A DNA stretch of 64,000 nucleotides, taken from Arcticibacter sp. GTDB taxonomy: Bacteria; Bacteroidota; Bacteroidia; 2-12-FULL-35-15. The position numbers were made by a program, and so were the translations under genes. Position 1 is the first letter of the stretch. Each line of letters opens with the position of its first letter. The DNA lies in contig JAJNQB010000002.1 in NCBI GenBank assembly GCA_021155045.1, forward strand, positions 1 through 64,000. Reading direction: 5' to 3'. Of this stretch, positions 9,480 to 19,293 are shown one piece after another. Under the pieces are notes generated by a model. That model saw nothing but the letters and a program-made list of their open reading frames with translations, was not told the DNA's origin and searched no databases.

Positions 9480-11534
9480 ATGAAAAAAATACTAACTATA
9501 CTATCTATTTTGTTTGCAATAAATTCATTTGCACAAAACAAAGAATTTACAAAAGAAAATTTTAAAGATGATAAAGACGGCTTAAAAGAAGCAAAGAAAA
9601 ATTTAGAACAAGGTGATAAACTTTTTGCGGAAGGTTCTGTATTCTATCGTCAAGCGTTGGATTTTTATATCCCAGCAAATAAATTTAACCCTAACAATGC
9701 TCAACTAAATTATAAAATTGGTAAATGTTATTTATTTTCAAGTTTTAAATTAAAAGCCCTTCCTTTTTTAGAAAAAGCCATACAACTGGATGCTAATGTT
9801 GATCCTCAAATACATTTTGTTCTTGGAAAAGCTTACCATTTGGATATGCAATGGGACAAAGCAATACTGGAATACAAAAAATTTCAAGGAACATTAAGCG
9901 TAAAAGAATTTAAAGATTTGATTGACGAAGTAAATAAAAAAATTCAAGAATGTATTACTGGAAAAGAGTTAGTAAAAAATCCAATCCGTGTATTTATTGA
10001 TAATGTAGGACCTGAAATCAATTCAGCATATCCTGAGTATGGACCAGTTATTTCAGCCGATGAATCTGTTTTAATGTTTACTTCTCGCAGACCAGGAACA
10101 ACAGGCGGTAAAGTAGATGAATCTTTAAATGAACCTTTTGAAGATATTTATGTTTCTTACAATAAAAATGGAAAATGGACACAAGCTGTTAATGTTGGAA
10201 AACCAATAAATACAGAAGGACATGATGCAACAATGGGTTTATCGCCTGATGGACAAACGCTTTTAATTTACATTGATGAAAAAGGAAACGGAAATGTTTT
10301 TCAATGCGATTTAAAAGGAGATGCTTGGAGCAAACCAGAACGATTAAATAAAAATGTAAATACCGATTATCACGAATCTTCAGCATCATTAGCATCTGAC
10401 GGAAAAAGAATGTTTTTTGTAAGTAACCGCCCTGATGGGTTAGGCGATAGAGATATATACATGAGTACCAAAGATGAAAAAGGGCGATGGGGAAAAGCTG
10501 AAAACCTTGGACCAACTATTAATACACAATGGGGCGAAGAAGGTATTTTTATTCACCCTGACGGCAAAACAATTTATTTTAGTTCACAAGGACACAAAAC
10601 AATGGGTGGCTACGATATTTTTAAATCTGTTTATGATGCAGCTACAAAAACATGGAGCACACCAGAAAATTTAGGTTACCCTGTAAATACTCCTGATGAT
10701 GATGTGTTCTTTGTGGTATCTGCAAGTGGTAAACACGGTTATTATGCATCTTTCAACGGAAATGGTTATGGCGAAAAAGATATTTATTTAGTTACTTTCC
10801 TTGGCCCCGAAAAACCAATGATTATGAACAACGAAGATAATTTATTAGCGAGTCTTGCAGCACCTGTAAAAGAAACAGTAATTGCCCCTACCCTACAAAT
10901 TAAAGAAGCACAATTAACTATTTTAAAAGGAACTATAACCGATGCTTTAACTAAAAAACCTTTAGAAGCAACTGTTGAATTAATTGACAACGTAAAAAAT
11001 GAAATAATTGCAAGTTTTACTTCTAATAGTTCTACTGGACGTTATTTAGTTTCATTACCTGCTGGTAGAAATTATGGTATTGCAGTAAAAAAAGAAGGCT
11101 ATTTGTTTCATTCCGAAAACTTTGACATACCAAATACTGCAGCATTTCAAGAAGTAACAAAAGATGTAGAATTAAAAAATGTTGCTGTGGGTAGTAAAAT
11201 TATTTTGAAAAATATTTTCTTTGATTTCGATAAAGCAACCTTACGACCAGAATCAACAAACGAATTGGAACGTTTAACAAAATTATTACAAGATGTACCA
11301 ACATTAAAAATTGAAATTGGCGGACATACCGATTCTAAAGGAGCTGACGACTACAACAAAAAATTATCTGATAACCGTGCAAAAGCCGTGGTAGATTATT
11401 TAGTAAGCAAAGGAATAGCAGGAAACAGATTGACATCTATGGGCTATGGAGAAGAACAACCTATTGCTACTAACGATAATGATGAAGGAAGACAATTAAA
11501 CAGAAGAACTGAATTTAAAATTTTGAGTAAATAA
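9480..11534 (+). CDS. PorE-like OmpA family protein (TPR, PD40 propeller, CnaB-like, OmpA)
   Basis: 684 residues from the ATG at 9480, which starts a clear signal peptide (M-K-K-I-L-T-I-L-S-I-L, ending S-F-A-Q); the open frame extends upstream into the TPR gene but lacks a leader there. Order: TPR region about 50-150; PD40 propeller about 170-450 (F-T-S-R-R-P-G, S-P-D-G-Q-T-L-L-I-Y, F-V-S-N-R-P-D-G, H-P-D-G-K-T-I-Y-F-S-S motifs); CnaB/carboxypeptidase-regulatory-like domain about 480-570; OmpA C-terminal domain about 575-684 with G-G-H-T-D-S-K-G and L-S-D-N-R-A-K-A, containing the Asp and Arg that bind diaminopimelate in peptidoglycan. This architecture is that of PorE, which links the T9SS to the cell wall. 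A paralogue lies at 49713-51824, so which one is the true PorE is undecided. Confidence 0.9.
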   Translation: MKKILTILSILFAINSFAQNKEFTKENFKDDKDGLKEAKKNLEQGDKLFAEGSVFYRQALDFYIPANKFNPNNAQLNYKIGKCYLFSSFKLKALPFLEKAIQLDANVDPQIHFVLGKAYHLDMQWDKAILEYKKFQGTLSVKEFKDLIDEVNKKIQECITGKELVKNPIRVFIDNVGPEINSAYPEYGPVISADESVLMFTSRRPGTTGGKVDESLNEPFEDIYVSYNKNGKWTQAVNVGKPINTEGHDATMGLSPDGQTLLIYIDEKGNGNVFQCDLKGDAWSKPERLNKNVNTDYHESSASLASDGKRMFFVSNRPDGLGDRDIYMSTKDEKGRWGKAENLGPTINTQWGEEGIFIHPDGKTIYFSSQGHKTMGGYDIFKSVYDAATKTWSTPENLGYPVNTPDDDVFFVVSASGKHGYYASFNGNGYGEKDIYLVTFLGPEKPMIMNNEDNLLASLAAPVKETVIAPTLQIKEAQLTILKGTITDALTKKPLEATVELIDNVKNEIIASFTSNSSTGRYLVSLPAGRNYGIAVKKEGYLFHSENFDIPNTAAFQEVTKDVELKNVAVGSKIILKNIFFDFDKATLRPESTNELERLTKLLQDVPTLKIEIGGHTDSKGADDYNKKLSDNRAKAVVDYLVSKGIAGNRLTSMGYGEEQPIATNDNDEGRQLNRRTEFKILSK

Positions 11535-11848
11535 ATTTTAAATTACCTTTGATTTTAAGTAAAATAAAAACAAAAAAACTAAGCTAATATTGCAAAAAAT
11601 ACAATATTACCACAAAAAAATTAATGATGTATAGAAGTTATGCACCATTTTAAAATGACGACACTAAACAAATAGTCCTAATTTTTGGGGAGCTTACATT
11701 CCGTATCGGTATTATTAATTATCTAATCATCTCATTAGCTAATTATTCAATTAATTGCCAACTTATTACAACTTTTCCACAATACAGTGAGTATGTTCTG
11801 CGATATTTTATTTTTGTTGTCGAATATATTTAACCTAAAAACAAACAC
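11535..11848. other. Intergenic region of 314 bases
   Basis: No open frame, RNA gene or strong hairpin is seen. Near 11698-11715 is CGGTATTATTA, resembling the outer end of the degenerate repeats at 8192 and 20836, and AAATAGTCC at about 11670 also occurs in the 20836 copy, so a decayed element end is possible. The promoter of the aldolase gene lies at the right side. Confidence 0.35.
11809..11816 (+). promoter_or_regulatory. Predicted -7 promoter element TATTTTTG
   Basis: Exact match to TAnnTTTG, 32 bases before the ATG of the transaldolase-family gene, giving a predicted leader of about 25-28 bases. A convincing -33 TTG is not seen. Confidence 0.5.
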
Positions 11849-12496
11849 ATGAAATTTTTTATTGACACAGCAAATCTGGAACAAATTAAAGAAGCACAAA
11901 ACCTTGGCGTATTAGATGGAGTTACCACCAATCCATCCTTAATGGCGAAAGAAGGCATTAAAGGAGATGCAAATATTTTGAAACACTATGTTGATATCTG
12001 CAATATTGTTACTGGTGATGTAAGTGCAGAAGTAATAGCAACAGATTACGATGGTATAATAAAAGAAGGAGAAGCTTTGGCAAAACTACACAAACAAATT
12101 GTGGTAAAAGTTCCCATGATAAAAGATGGTGTAAAAGCAATAAAATATTTTACAGGAAAAGGAATTAGAACAAATTGTACATTGGTTTTTTCTGTCGGAC
12201 AAGCCTTATTAGCAGCAAAAGCTGGAGCAACGTATGTTTCACCTTTCATTGGTAGATTAGATGATGTTTCTACTGATGGATTACGTTTGATTGAAGACAT
12301 CAGAACTATCTATGATAATTTTGGGTACGAAACACAAATATTAGCAGCAAGTGTACGCCATCCAATGCATATTATTAACTGTGCAATGATTGGTGCTGAT
12401 GTAGCAACTTGCCCTTTAAGTGCAATTACTGCACTATTAAAACATCCATTAACAGATAGCGGCTTAGCTCAATTTTTAGCAGATGCAAAAAAATAA
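11849..12496 (+). CDS. fsa: Small transaldolase / fructose-6-phosphate aldolase family protein
   Basis: 215 residues, the length of the short FSA/TalC class. The start F-F-I-D-T-A and then G-V-T-T-N-P-S-L are the family signature; the Schiff-base lysine is K87 in I-V-V-K-V-P-M. Further motifs: T-L-V-F-S-V-G-Q-A-L-L-A, Y-V-S-P-F-I-G-R-L-D-D and A-A-S-V-R-H-P. The enzyme acts in the cytoplasm in the non-oxidative pentose phosphate pathway (transaldolase) or cleaves fructose 6-phosphate; sequence alone does not separate the two, although in organisms with only this form transaldolase activity is usual. Single gene with own promoter and terminator. Confidence 0.9.
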   Translation: MKFFIDTANLEQIKEAQNLGVLDGVTTNPSLMAKEGIKGDANILKHYVDICNIVTGDVSAEVIATDYDGIIKEGEALAKLHKQIVVKVPMIKDGVKAIKYFTGKGIRTNCTLVFSVGQALLAAKAGATYVSPFIGRLDDVSTDGLRLIEDIRTIYDNFGYETQILAASVRHPMHIINCAMIGADVATCPLSAITALLKHPLTDSGLAQFLADAKK

Positions 12497-12521
12497 TTTT
12501 TAGCCACAAAATGATTTTGAA

Positions 12522-12551
12522 AAACGCTTCTAAATTAGAAGCGTTTTTTTA
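12522..12551 (+). terminator. Rho-independent terminator after the transaldolase gene
   Basis: AAACGCTTCTA at 12522-12532 pairs with TAGAAGCGTTT at 12536-12546, tiny loop, followed by a T run to 12551. Confidence 0.85.
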
Positions 12552-12578
12552 TTGCTATCCAACTCCTTTTTTTGCGAT

Positions 12579-12965
12579 TTAATTATCCCAATCTTTAACT
12601 TTCCATTTTACAAAGCCTCCTTTTAGGTCAATTACTTTCTTAAACCCTTTTTTCTTCATTATTTTTGCTGTAATAGGGCTCCTGTGTTGCGTTTGGCAAT
12701 AAATAAAAACAGTTTTATTTTTATCCAATGTATCAATATATTTTTTTATGTTACCACCAAAATAACTAATATTTATAGCATTTTTGATATGGCTTTTTTT
12801 ATACTCTTTTTCTGTTCGCACATCCACTATTATTAAATCAGAATTTAATTCCAATTGTTGTTTATAATGTTCGCAATCCATTTCTTCATAAGTAAATGAA
12901 TCGCTATGTTTCCATGAATTGCATGAAAAGAAAAAAAGAATTAGAATAAAAAAGAAAAATTTCAT
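12579..12965 (-). CDS. Rhodanese-like domain lipoprotein
   Basis: 128 residues. The N terminus is a lipoprotein signal (F-F-F-F-I-L-I-L-F-F-F-S-C, lipidated Cys at 15). The rest is one rhodanese domain: D-V-R-T-E-K-E-Y, then H-I-K-N-A-I-N-I, active-site loop Y-C-Q-T-Q-H-R-S with Cys90, and the closing G-G-F-V-K-W. The active Cys suggests sulfur-transfer or redox chemistry in the periplasm. Substrate unknown. Convergent with the transaldolase gene. Confidence 0.85.
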   Translation of the reverse strand: MKFFFFILILFFFSCNSWKHSDSFTYEEMDCEHYKQQLELNSDLIIVDVRTEKEYKKSHIKNAINISYFGGNIKKYIDTLDKNKTVFIYCQTQHRSPITAKIMKKKGFKKVIDLKGGFVKWKVKDWDN

Positions 12966-13016
12966 GCCACAATAATAAAAAAGCTATTGGTTTGCAACAA
13001 TGATAATTGTCAGCAA

Positions 13017-13730
13017 TTATTTCGACCAACCAATATTAATTCCAAAAAGCAGATGCACATTCGAATTGTAAAATTCTCCAAAATCGGATGTATCAAATGG
13101 CGTTACTTTAAATGTGTTGGAATGATAATAAACTGTATTTTTTTTATAGCCAGCACCTGCGTATATTTCTAATGTTAATCGGTTTACTTTTCCCATTTGT
13201 ACACCAATTGTTAAATCTAAGTTAAAATGATTAAAATCCCAATACGTTTGAGAATAATACCTGCTCAAACCGTATGATACTTGGGCATTTGTATAACTAA
13301 CCAATGGTGCTACATAAAAGCCATACGGAGCGTAATGATTTCGGTTTACCAAATAAAACTTATGAGCATATTGCAATCGCCAGCCACTAACTTTAAATGT
13401 TCTATTGGTAGAAGTTCCTTGTGTACGCTCAAATAAATAAAAGAAAATATTTTTTTGAATCAATGAAATAGATAGTTGTTCAGATTGTGTTCTGCTACTT
13501 GCCATTTCAATCGTTAATCTATATTCTGATGTTAAAGGGAATATACCGCCCGCAAACAAAGCAGTAGGGCTTGTTTTTAAAACAACAGGTTGATAAGGGT
13601 AAGGTTTTTTTCTTTTTGGTAAAGCTTTAACTTCAATAATGGTATCACTTGTAACTAATTCAGTTGCATTTGTTGTATAGACAAAAACAACAATAGTAAA
13701 AGCAACTAATATCAAACGAAGCATTTTCAT
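13017..13730 (-). CDS. Predicted outer-membrane beta-barrel protein of unknown function
   Basis: 237 residues from the Met whose codon ends at 13730, one base after the tsaD stop; it starts a signal peptide (M-K-M-L-R-L-I-L-V-A-F, cleavage near N-A-T-E). An upstream in-frame start would overlap tsaD and lack a leader at the front. The mature protein is rich in alternating polar/aromatic strands (W-R-L-Q-Y-A-H-K-F-Y, Y-G-F-Y-V-A-P, L-T-L-E-I-Y-A-G-A-G-Y) and ends in a barrel-like strand L-L-F-G-I-N-I-G-W. I do not recognise a specific family. Probably cotranscribed with tsaD. Confidence 0.75.
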   Translation of the reverse strand: MKMLRLILVAFTIVVFVYTTNATELVTSDTIIEVKALPKRKKPYPYQPVVLKTSPTALFAGGIFPLTSEYRLTIEMASSRTQSEQLSISLIQKNIFFYLFERTQGTSTNRTFKVSGWRLQYAHKFYLVNRNHYAPYGFYVAPLVSYTNAQVSYGLSRYYSQTYWDFNHFNLDLTIGVQMGKVNRLTLEIYAGAGYKKNTVYYHSNTFKVTPFDTSDFGEFYNSNVHLLFGINIGWSK

Positions 13731-13731
13731 T

Positions 13732-14757
13732 TTAAAGCTTATATCTTGCCATTGGAGTTGTATTTTGTTCTGCAAATTCATTTTGCAAAAATTTATAATA
13801 GCCCGTTATTGCAATCATGGCGGCATTATCTGTACAATACTCAAATTTAGGAATAAAAACCTTCCAATTCAAGTTTGTTTGTTCTTCCATTAACCTGTTT
13901 CTTAGTCCAGAATTAGCAGAAACACCTCCAGCAATAGCAATTTGGCTTACTCCTGTTTTTTCTACTGCCTTTTTTAATTTGTCCATCAATATTTCAATAA
14001 TGGTATGTTGAATAGAAGCGCAAATATCCACCTTGTTTTGTTCTACAAAATCAGCATTTTTAGCCGACTCGTTATTTATAAAATTTATGAATTGTGTTTT
14101 TAATCCGCTAAAACTAAAATTCAAATCAGGGATTTGCGGTTTAGTAAATTTAAACATTAAAGGATTACCTTCTTTTGCATATTTATCAATCAGCGGTCCG
14201 CCAGGATAAGGTAAATTCATGATTTTGGCTGCTTTGTCAAAAGCTTCTCCAGCAGCATCATCAATGGTTTCCCCTAAAATTTCCATATCAAAATAATTCT
14301 TTACCAATACAACTTGTGTGTGTCCACCCGAAACAGTAAGACAAATAAAAGGGAATTCAGGTTTCTGTTGGCTGGCATCATCAATAAAATGTGCTAAAAT
14401 ATGACCTTGCATGTGGTTTACTTCAATTAATGGCACATCCAAAGCCATAGCAAAAGCTTTAGCGAAAGATGTTCCTACGAGTAATGAACCAATTAATCCA
14501 GGTCCTCGAGTAAAAGCAACTGCAGACAAATCATTTTTTGAAATTCCAGCTTTTTTTATTGCTGCATCTACTACAGGAACTATATTTTGTTGATGTGCTC
14601 TAGAAGCAAGCTCTGGCACTACTCCACCATATAGTTTATGTACATCTTGATTGGCAATAATATTGGCAAGTATTTTGCCATCAACTAACACGGCAGCAGA
14701 GGTTTCATCACATGATGATTCAATTCCTAAAATAATGGTAGATTTAAGCATATTCAT
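13732..14757 (-). CDS. tsaD: tRNA N6-adenosine threonylcarbamoyltransferase TsaD
   Basis: 341 residues, full length for the family. Shows the ASKHA ATPase start G-I-E-S-S-C-D-E-T-S, the metal-binding H-M-Q-G-H motif (H115, H119), F-T-R-G-P-G-L-I-G-S, V-S-G-G-H-T-Q and G-G-V-S-A-N. TsaD transfers the threonylcarbamoyl group to A37 of ANN-decoding tRNAs with TsaB/TsaE and TsaC supplying the intermediate; these partners are not in the window. An alternative Met lies two codons in (14751). It is divergent from the TamB gene, a neighbourhood seen in other Bacteroidota. MtaB at 37749-39083 acts on the product of this pathway. Confidence 0.97.
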   Translation of the reverse strand: MNMLKSTIILGIESSCDETSAAVLVDGKILANIIANQDVHKLYGGVVPELASRAHQQNIVPVVDAAIKKAGISKNDLSAVAFTRGPGLIGSLLVGTSFAKAFAMALDVPLIEVNHMQGHILAHFIDDASQQKPEFPFICLTVSGGHTQVVLVKNYFDMEILGETIDDAAGEAFDKAAKIMNLPYPGGPLIDKYAKEGNPLMFKFTKPQIPDLNFSFSGLKTQFINFINNESAKNADFVEQNKVDICASIQHTIIEILMDKLKKAVEKTGVSQIAIAGGVSANSGLRNRLMEEQTNLNWKVFIPKFEYCTDNAAMIAITGYYKFLQNEFAEQNTTPMARYKL

Positions 14758-14763
14758 TAACTT

Positions 14764-14775
14764 CGTGCCTAACAG
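14764..14775 (+). promoter_or_regulatory. Possible promoter of tamB just upstream (TAACTTCG, 14758-14765 region)
   Basis: TAACTTCG, one mismatch from TAnnTTTG, sits just before 14766, immediately beyond the tsaD start and pointing to the TamB gene. If used, the mRNA starts near 14770, so translation of TamB must begin between there and 14887. Weak evidence on its own. Confidence 0.3.
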
Positions 14776-14886
14776 TAAAAGGCGGTTTTAAACTTAGGTA
14801 AAGGTATTAAAAAAATAGCGGATATATTATTTCGGATTGTAGCAACAATAGTACTTATTGTTGTTCTGCTATTTTTATTACTACAA

Positions 14887-17800
14887 ATGAGCAGTGTTCA
14901 AAATTATATTGCTCACCAAACGGCAGAATACCTTTCTAAAAAATTAAATACCACAGTTGAAATTGGAAGTATTGAATTATCATTTTACAAACGTATAGTT
15001 GCAAATGATGTTTATATACAAGATTTACATAAAGACACACTTTTTTATGCGAAAAAGGTAAACCTTGGTATTGGAACAATTGATAATCAAAAACGAATCA
15101 TTGAAATTAAAAATGTCGGCTTATTAGGAGCAAAGTCAAAAATTATAAAATATGCCGCTGACGATGATTTTAATATGCAATTCATTATTGATGCTTTTGA
15201 TGATGGAGATACTACCAAACATAAGAAGAAAGAACCTTGGTTATTTAGCATAAAAGAAGTTATTTGTGTAAATGTTGATTTTTCTTATAAAAACGAACAC
15301 GATACACTTATCACAAAAGGAATTAATTTTTTTGATTTACGTGCATCTGCCATAAATGGAAGATTTTCTGATGTTCAAATAGAACAAGATACCATACTTG
15401 CTACCATTGATTATTTAGCGGCAAAAGAAAAAAGTGGATTTGTAATTAAAAATTTGAGTTCCTATGTAAGAATATCTCCTATTGGGTTACAACTTGATGA
15501 ATTAAAATTAAAGACACCAGAAAGTGATATTAAAACCGATTTAACTTTCAATTATAAATCCTACCGTGATTATCTGGATTTTATTCATAAAGTAAAAATC
15601 AAAGCAGATTTTGAACATTCTCAACTAGAGATGAGTGATATTGCCTACTTTGCTCCCGCTTTATACGGTATTTATGAACGACTTGATATTACAGGGAAAA
15701 TAAGTGGAAAAATTGATGATTTAAGAGGAAAAGAAATGGATATCACACTCGGTACCAAAACCCATTTTATGGGCGATGTTACTTTAACGGGTTTACCACA
15801 AATTGATGAAACACTAATTCGACTTAATATTACAAAGCTTACAACAAATTATTATGACTTAACCCAAATTCCAATTCCTCCATTTCAAGAACACAAAAAG
15901 TTATCGGTGCCCAAAAATATAGCATATCTGGGAGACATTACTTACAAAGGAAATTTCACAGGTTTATTCAATGATTTTTATTCTTATGGAAGTTTTAATA
16001 CTGCATTAGGAACAATATCAACGGACATTGCTGTGCGCCATGATTATGATTTGAACAAAGAGGCATATAAAGGAAAACTAAAATCAACACAATTTAATTT
16101 TGGTAAGTTTTTAGGTGCTCCTTTGCTTGGAAAAGCAACAATTGATGCAACAATTGATGGCGAAGGATTTACAATAGAAGAATTAAAAGCAAAACTTGTA
16201 GGAAAAATAAATAGCTTAGATTTTAATGATTATAACTATAAAAATGTTGCGATTGAAGGAAATATTGCTAAACAAGTTTTTAATGGGAAATTAAATGTTC
16301 AAGACGACAATATTGATTTTGATTTTATTGGAAAAATAGATTTCAACACCAAACTTCCTACACTCGATTTTATTACTACCTTAAACAGAGCCGACTTAGG
16401 CGCACTGCATTTTGTAAAAACAAACAAAAAAACAAACCTATCAACACAAGTAATCATCAATGTTGTAGGAAATAATATTGATAACTTAATTGGTCAGATA
16501 AATTTTGACAATACAATTTATGAACAAGATAACGAAAAATATAAACTAAGTGTATTCAACCTTATTTCTGAAGAAGAAGGAAAGGAAAAATCAATAAAAT
16601 TATTTTCTGATTTTGCAGATGCAAGCATCAAAGGAAATTTCAAAATATTGGAGCTTCCAAAATCAGTAGAAAATATCTTATCTAACTATCTACCCAACTA
16701 TTTTACAACAACAAACACTCTTCTATCACAAAATTTCGACTATAAGATTTTATTCAAAAAAACAGATCCTGTTACAAAACTTTTTATACCTGATTTAAAA
16801 ATAGCGCCTAAATCACTTGTGCAAGGCTCATTTAATAGCAACAAAAATAATATAACCCTTGCTAGTAACTTTAGTAAAATCACTTATAAAGGAATTGATT
16901 TTATTAATCTGAAAACAAGTGCACTTACAAATAATCAGAAATTAGAAACTACAAGTAATTGTGATAAGATTGCTATTTTAGATAGCGTTTCTTTAAAAAA
17001 CTTTTCTCTTACCACACAAACACTTAATGATAGTGTAAATATTGAAATTGTTTGGGATAATAAATCTAGCAAAGCAACCAAAGGTGATGTAAAAGCCTTT
17101 TTACATTTTGGAGAAAAGGAATCGATACTTTTCAAAGTACTACCATCTCAGTTTATGGTTTCTGATAGCCTATGGTTAGTGAATAAAATAAATGAAATAA
17201 AAATTGACTCTTCTCGCATTCAAATTACCCAGCTTACTTTTGAGCACGAGCAGCAATCCATAGCATTAAATGGATTTATTTCTAAAAATCAAAAAGAACA
17301 ATTGATTTTAGATTGTAAGAAATTCAATCTTTCAAATTTGAATGCATTTATTTCTCCTTATGGGATTAAGGTAAGTGGAGTTTTAGATGGAAATTCTATT
17401 TTATCTAATTTTTATAATAACCTAATATTTTTAAGTGATAATAATTTTAAATCCCTTTCAATTAATGGAAATGAAATTGGAGACGGTAATGTTGCCAGTT
17501 TGTGGGATAACAATAAAGATGCACTTTATTTAAATGGAAAATTTTCGCAAAATTCAATTCCTAACATCTTATTTTCTGGTTATTATTTTCCAAAACTAAA
17601 AGAAGATAATATTGATTTTGATTTAAACTTACAATCAATACAACTTCAATTAATTGAACCTTTTATAAAAAAATATTGTAATGATTTTATAGGCACTCTT
17701 GATGGTGGAATTACCATTAAGGGCTCAACAAATAATCCTATATTGTTTGGAAAGGTAAATGTAAATGCAAAAAAAATTACAGTAAATTACTTAAAAACAA

Positions 17801-19293
17801 CCTATAAATTCTCTAATGATATTTTTATTGACCATAATTCTTTTGCTATAGAAAATGCAATAATTAGTGATGTAAACAACAACAAAGCAATTGTTAATGG
17901 ACACGTTTTTCATACCAATTTTGATAAATTTCAGCTCGATTTTGATATTCAAGCTAGCAAGTTTATGGTACTTAATACCACAGAAGCGGACAATAATTTA
18001 TATTACGGAAATGCTTATGTAACAGGCTTAATAAATATTTTTGGATTTATTGATAATAATTTACTGATTGATGCAAATGTAAAAACAGAAAAAATTACAT
18101 CAAACGACAAATCTGACAAAATAAATTTATTATCAAAAACCGAAATAACAAAAATGTTTATTCCTTTATCGGGTCCATCAGAAGTAAGTGAAAATAATTT
18201 TATAACTTTTATAAAAAAAGATACTGCAAATAAATCAAAAGATTATAGCATCAAGCTTGATGGTATTGTATTAAATTTCGACTTGGAAGTTACTCCTGAC
18301 GCTGAGATACAACTAATATTCGACCAAAAAGTTGGTGATGTAATTAAAGCAAAAGGAGCAGGAAATATTAAACTAAAAATTTCTCCAACTGGTGATTTTA
18401 AAATGTTTGGTGATTACGTAATAGAAAATGGAGATTATTTATTTACATTACAAAATATTATCAATAAAAAATTTGATATTGAAAATGGCAGCACTATCAA
18501 ATGGAGTGGGGTTCCTTATAAAGCAGACTTAAATATCAGTGCTATTTACAAAGCAAAAGCCTCCGTTAAACCATTTTTTCCTAACGATTCAACATCTGCT
18601 TATAAAAAACGTTATCCTGTTGATTTAAAATTAATTATGACAGGAGATTTGCTTACACCCGATATTGCATTTGATATTAACTTACCAACAATAGACCCCA
18701 CAATTCGTCAACAAGTTTTGGCATATGTAAACTCTGAAGCCGAAATTAACAGACAAGTCTTTGCGCTATTGATTTTAAATAGCTTTGTTACACCAGCGCA
18801 ATTAAGCGGTAGTGGCGGAACCGATGCTGTTGCTGCTGCCAATGCAAATACGTTTGAATTATTATCAAATCAATTAAGCAATATGCTTAGTAAAATAAGT
18901 AAAGACTTTGATATTGGTATAAAATATAGACCAGGAGATGCTGTTAGTAAGGATGAATTAGGTGTGGCTATGTCCACACAGCTTTTTAACGACAAACTAA
19001 CAATTGATGGTAATTTAGGAGTAAATAATAACAATCAAAACACAAATAACCTTGTAGGTGATGTAAATGTAGATTATAAAATTACTGATGATGGAAAAGT
19101 AAGAGTAAAAGCTTTCAATAGAGCTAATGATAATAATATTGTTTATTCTTACGGACCTTACACGCAAGGGGTTGGAGTTTTTTATCGAGAAGAATTTGAT
19201 TCATTCAAAGATTTATACAACAGATATATTACTGCATTAAACGACAGAAAAAAAAGAAATAAAAACAATACAAATGACGATTCCATCAAATAA
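14887..19293 (+). CDS. tamB: Translocation and assembly module protein TamB
   Basis: 1468 residues from the first canonical start. The protein is a long series of beta strands with the conserved C-terminal TamB/DUF490 region (about residues 1080-1440: G-D-Y-V-I-E-N-G-D-Y-L-F-T-L-Q, then L-K-L-I-M-T-G-D-L and P-D-I-A-F-D-I-N-L-P, and I-L-N-S-F-V). TamB forms a periplasm-spanning hydrophobic groove that helps outer-membrane protein insertion or lipid transport. The usual N-terminal membrane anchor is not in this ORF but is encoded in the same frame just upstream (14821-14886: I-V-A-T-I-V-L-I-V-V-L-L-F-L-L-L-Q). The frame is open from 14779 with no ATG, GTG or TTG; an ATT at 14806 after AGGTAAAGGT is a candidate start. 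So the true gene is probably about 27 codons longer. Confidence 0.92.
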   Translation: MSSVQNYIAHQTAEYLSKKLNTTVEIGSIELSFYKRIVANDVYIQDLHKDTLFYAKKVNLGIGTIDNQKRIIEIKNVGLLGAKSKIIKYAADDDFNMQFIIDAFDDGDTTKHKKKEPWLFSIKEVICVNVDFSYKNEHDTLITKGINFFDLRASAINGRFSDVQIEQDTILATIDYLAAKEKSGFVIKNLSSYVRISPIGLQLDELKLKTPESDIKTDLTFNYKSYRDYLDFIHKVKIKADFEHSQLEMSDIAYFAPALYGIYERLDITGKISGKIDDLRGKEMDITLGTKTHFMGDVTLTGLPQIDETLIRLNITKLTTNYYDLTQIPIPPFQEHKKLSVPKNIAYLGDITYKGNFTGLFNDFYSYGSFNTALGTISTDIAVRHDYDLNKEAYKGKLKSTQFNFGKFLGAPLLGKATIDATIDGEGFTIEELKAKLVGKINSLDFNDYNYKNVAIEGNIAKQVFNGKLNVQDDNIDFDFIGKIDFNTKLPTLDFITTLNRADLGALHFVKTNKKTNLSTQVIINVVGNNIDNLIGQINFDNTIYEQDNEKYKLSVFNLISEEEGKEKSIKLFSDFADASIKGNFKILELPKSVENILSNYLPNYFTTTNTLLSQNFDYKILFKKTDPVTKLFIPDLKIAPKSLVQGSFNSNKNNITLASNFSKITYKGIDFINLKTSALTNNQKLETTSNCDKIAILDSVSLKNFSLTTQTLNDSVNIEIVWDNKSSKATKGDVKAFLHFGEKESILFKVLPSQFMVSDSLWLVNKINEIKIDSSRIQITQLTFEHEQQSIALNGFISKNQKEQLILDCKKFNLSNLNAFISPYGIKVSGVLDGNSILSNFYNNLIFLSDNNFKSLSINGNEIGDGNVASLWDNNKDALYLNGKFSQNSIPNILFSGYYFPKLKEDNIDFDLNLQSIQLQLIEPFIKKYCNDFIGTLDGGITIKGSTNNPILFGKVNVNAKKITVNYLKTTYKFSNDIFIDHNSFAIENAIISDVNNNKAIVNGHVFHTNFDKFQLDFDIQASKFMVLNTTEADNNLYYGNAYVTGLINIFGFIDNNLLIDANVKTEKITSNDKSDKINLLSKTEITKMFIPLSGPSEVSENNFITFIKKDTANKSKDYSIKLDGIVLNFDLEVTPDAEIQLIFDQKVGDVIKAKGAGNIKLKISPTGDFKMFGDYVIENGDYLFTLQNIINKKFDIENGSTIKWSGVPYKADLNISAIYKAKASVKPFFPNDSTSAYKKRYPVDLKLIMTGDLLTPDIAFDINLPTIDPTIRQQVLAYVNSEAEINRQVFALLILNSFVTPAQLSGSGGTDAVAAANANTFELLSNQLSNMLSKISKDFDIGIKYRPGDAVSKDELGVAMSTQLFNDKLTIDGNLGVNNNNQNTNNLVGDVNVDYKITDDGKVRVKAFNRANDNNIVYSYGPYTQGVGVFYREEFDSFKDLYNRYITALNDRKKRNKNNTNDDSIK

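Noticed and set aside
14790..14800. TTTTAAAC slippery-type sequence upstream of TamB as a programmed frameshift
   Set aside because: The frame that would enter from upstream does not pair well in the shifted position, and a noncanonical start explains the data more simply.
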